Positions 35,213-36,234 of a stretch of DNA of 36,234 nt are shown in pieces. The notes under the pieces were generated by a model. It saw only the letters and a program-made list of their open reading frames with translations. It had not been told where the DNA came from and searched no databases. Positions within the stretch are counted from its first letter, which is position 1. Each line of letters starts with the position of its first letter. The stretch comes from Taibaiella sp. GTDB lineage: Bacteria > Bacteroidota > Bacteroidia > Chitinophagales > Chitinophagaceae. Location: positions 1 to 36,234 of the forward strand of contig JAHHDV010000006.1 of the NCBI GenBank assembly GCA_019739295.1, read 5' to 3'. A program made the translations under genes and the position numbers.

Positions 35213-36234
35213 TTATAATACGCCACGAGGTGAATGAACGCCTTTTGTCCGTATAATGCTTTCCTGCACCTTTGGGGCTTCATTCTGCTTTTCTGCCTGC
35301 TCCGAAGCATCTTGTTTGGTTTCCGGCGTAATAGATAGCTGTATCTTTCTTTCTACGGCAGCCAGTTCCGTTTTAAGCTCACTCAATCGACTTTCCTTAG
35401 CCCAAGTACCGTTAACCACTTCCTGAAGTATCGGCAGGTCTTTTTGTATTTCAGCGATTTTCTCCTGCTCCTGCTTCACAAAGCCCGGCAGTTTTTCCAA
35501 AGCCCTTAAAAAATTCATTGCGGCGGTTTCGGGGTCTTTTGCCATCAGACCGTTATTGTAGGTGTACTTGATATTGCCCTCGCCAGTTATAAAAAATCTA
35601 TTGACCCTTTCGAGTGTTGAATTATCCTTTGGAAGTTCTGTTTTAACCAATAATTGAAACCCGTAGAGGTTGCCTATTTCACGATAGTCGCCTGCCGTGC
35701 GGGCTTTGTTCGCAATCTCGTTCAGTTTTGCGCCTATTTGTTTCGGATTTGCATTGGGCGGCAAGCCATCTAACAGCACAGGGTTTTCGATTGTACCGTC
35801 CGAACGCTTTTGCAGGCGTTGCTGTAAGTTTTCCCAGTCGGTACTCATCCGGCTCAAACGGGATTGAGTGCTTTGCAACATTTCCATATAATCCTGTACC
35901 TTAAATTTGGCACTGGATTTAGAGCGGTTGAACGCCTGCTTTTCGCTTTCCAGTCCGGCAATCTGTTTTTCCAGTTTGGCTTTATCCAACAGGTCTGTAT
36001 TTCCTGACAGGATTGCCACATATTCCGAAAAGTTCATTCCCGATTTTTCGTCCATACTTCCCTCGTCAATCGTTCTTTTGGTCAGGTTGTTAGTCTTTAA
36101 CTGGTCGATGAAAAGCTGCTTATTATACAGCAGGTTGAATTTGTAACTGTCCAACGATTTTTCAACTGCATAGATAATCACAGCAACTTTATTATCGGCA
36201 AAGAATTTGGCAATCTCGTTGCCTTTACGGATTG
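35213..36234 (-). CDS. C-terminal part of the large ICE helicase/N6-methylase protein (partial)
   Basis: The frame is open through the right window edge, so 340 residues of a much longer protein are seen. The internal ATG at 36181 is not the true start. It begins RKGNEIAKFFADNKVAVIIYAVEKSLDSYKFN, spread across the edge, then KTNNLTKRTIDEGSMDEKSG and NFSEYVAILSGNTDLLDK, which match the C-terminal region of the roughly 1800-residue DNA methylase/SF2 helicase encoded in CTnDOT-like ICEs. The rest is coiled coil (LEKQIAGLESEKQAFN, LSRMSTDWENLQQRLQ) and a low-complexity tail. The catalytic domains lie outside the window, so the activity itself is not seen. Confidence 0.72.
   Translation of the reverse strand, partial: IRKGNEIAKFFADNKVAVIIYAVEKSLDSYKFNLLYNKQLFIDQLKTNNLTKRTIDEGSMDEKSGMNFSEYVAILSGNTDLLDKAKLEKQIAGLESEKQAFNRSKSSAKFKVQDYMEMLQSTQSRLSRMSTDWENLQQRLQKRSDGTIENPVLLDGLPPNANPKQIGAKLNEIANKARTAGDYREIGNLYGFQLLVKTELPKDNSTLERVNRFFITGEGNIKYTYNNGLMAKDPETAAMNFLRALEKLPGFVKQEQEKIAEIQKDLPILQEVVNGTWAKESRLSELKTELAAVERKIQLSITPETKQDASEQAEKQNEAPKVQESIIRTKGVHSPRGVL

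Overview
The window is part of an integrative and conjugative element (ICE), or a close derivative, from the Bacteroidota, most likely a sphingobacterial or flavobacterial host. The evidence is a CTnDOT-type gene set (TraA/TraB/TraD, MobA/MobB/MobC, RteC and the end of the large ICE helicase/methylase protein), TAnnTTTG-type promoter boxes, few Shine-Dalgarno sites, and AT-rich cargo beside a more GC-balanced transfer module. No RNA genes, transposases or CRISPR arrays were recognised.

Layout. Positions 1-4095 hold an OLD-family ATPase/TOPRIM nuclease (127-2271, read in three frames) and a UvrD-like helicase (2275-4095), together a Gabija-like phage-defence pair. They converge on a short minus-strand operon, traA-traB-traD (5991-4122), which ends without the expected traE onward. 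Upstream of traA is a degenerate tandem array with an exact 8-bp period (about 6020-6371), then a cluster of inverted repeats that is the best oriT candidate (about 6420-6690), then mobA, mobB relaxase and mobC coupling protein on the plus strand (6754-10584).

Cargo A (10.7-21.0 kb) is AT-rich: an ArsR regulator, a MerTP-type transporter, a GDCCVxC protein, a small protein of a family usually misnamed PRPP synthetase, a Fur-family regulator, a small cysteine-containing exported protein, a fused CusA-CusC efflux pump, its CusB adaptor and a ZntA-type Zn/Cd/Pb ATPase. An intact rteC follows (21334-22158). Cargo B (22.2-34.1 kb) is a copper module: an AraC regulator with a metal-binding-like N-terminus, a CopA ATPase, an HMA chaperone, a Cys-rich exported protein, an HMA-DUF3347 protein, a second PRPP-synthetase-like small protein, a CopB-type ATPase, a DUF3347 lipoprotein, a DUF305 membrane protein, a metal-site lipoprotein, a haem-binding protein and a multicopper oxidase fused to a CopB-like barrel. 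A second, frameshifted rteC follows, so cargo B lies between direct rteC repeats. The right edge holds the C-terminal part of the ICE helicase/methylase protein on the minus strand.

How it works together: cytoplasmic metal is exported by three P-type ATPases, periplasmic metal is removed by CusABC, bound by HMA/DUF3347/lipoprotein factors and oxidised by the multicopper oxidase. The mob and tra genes mobilise the element and the Gabija-like pair would protect its host.

Caution: several genes (OLD nuclease, traA, a lipoprotein, the oxidase, rteC copy 2, probably one small gene) carry single-base indels, nearly all extra bases in short homopolymers. This looks more like consensus error than biological decay, but the sequence alone cannot settle it.
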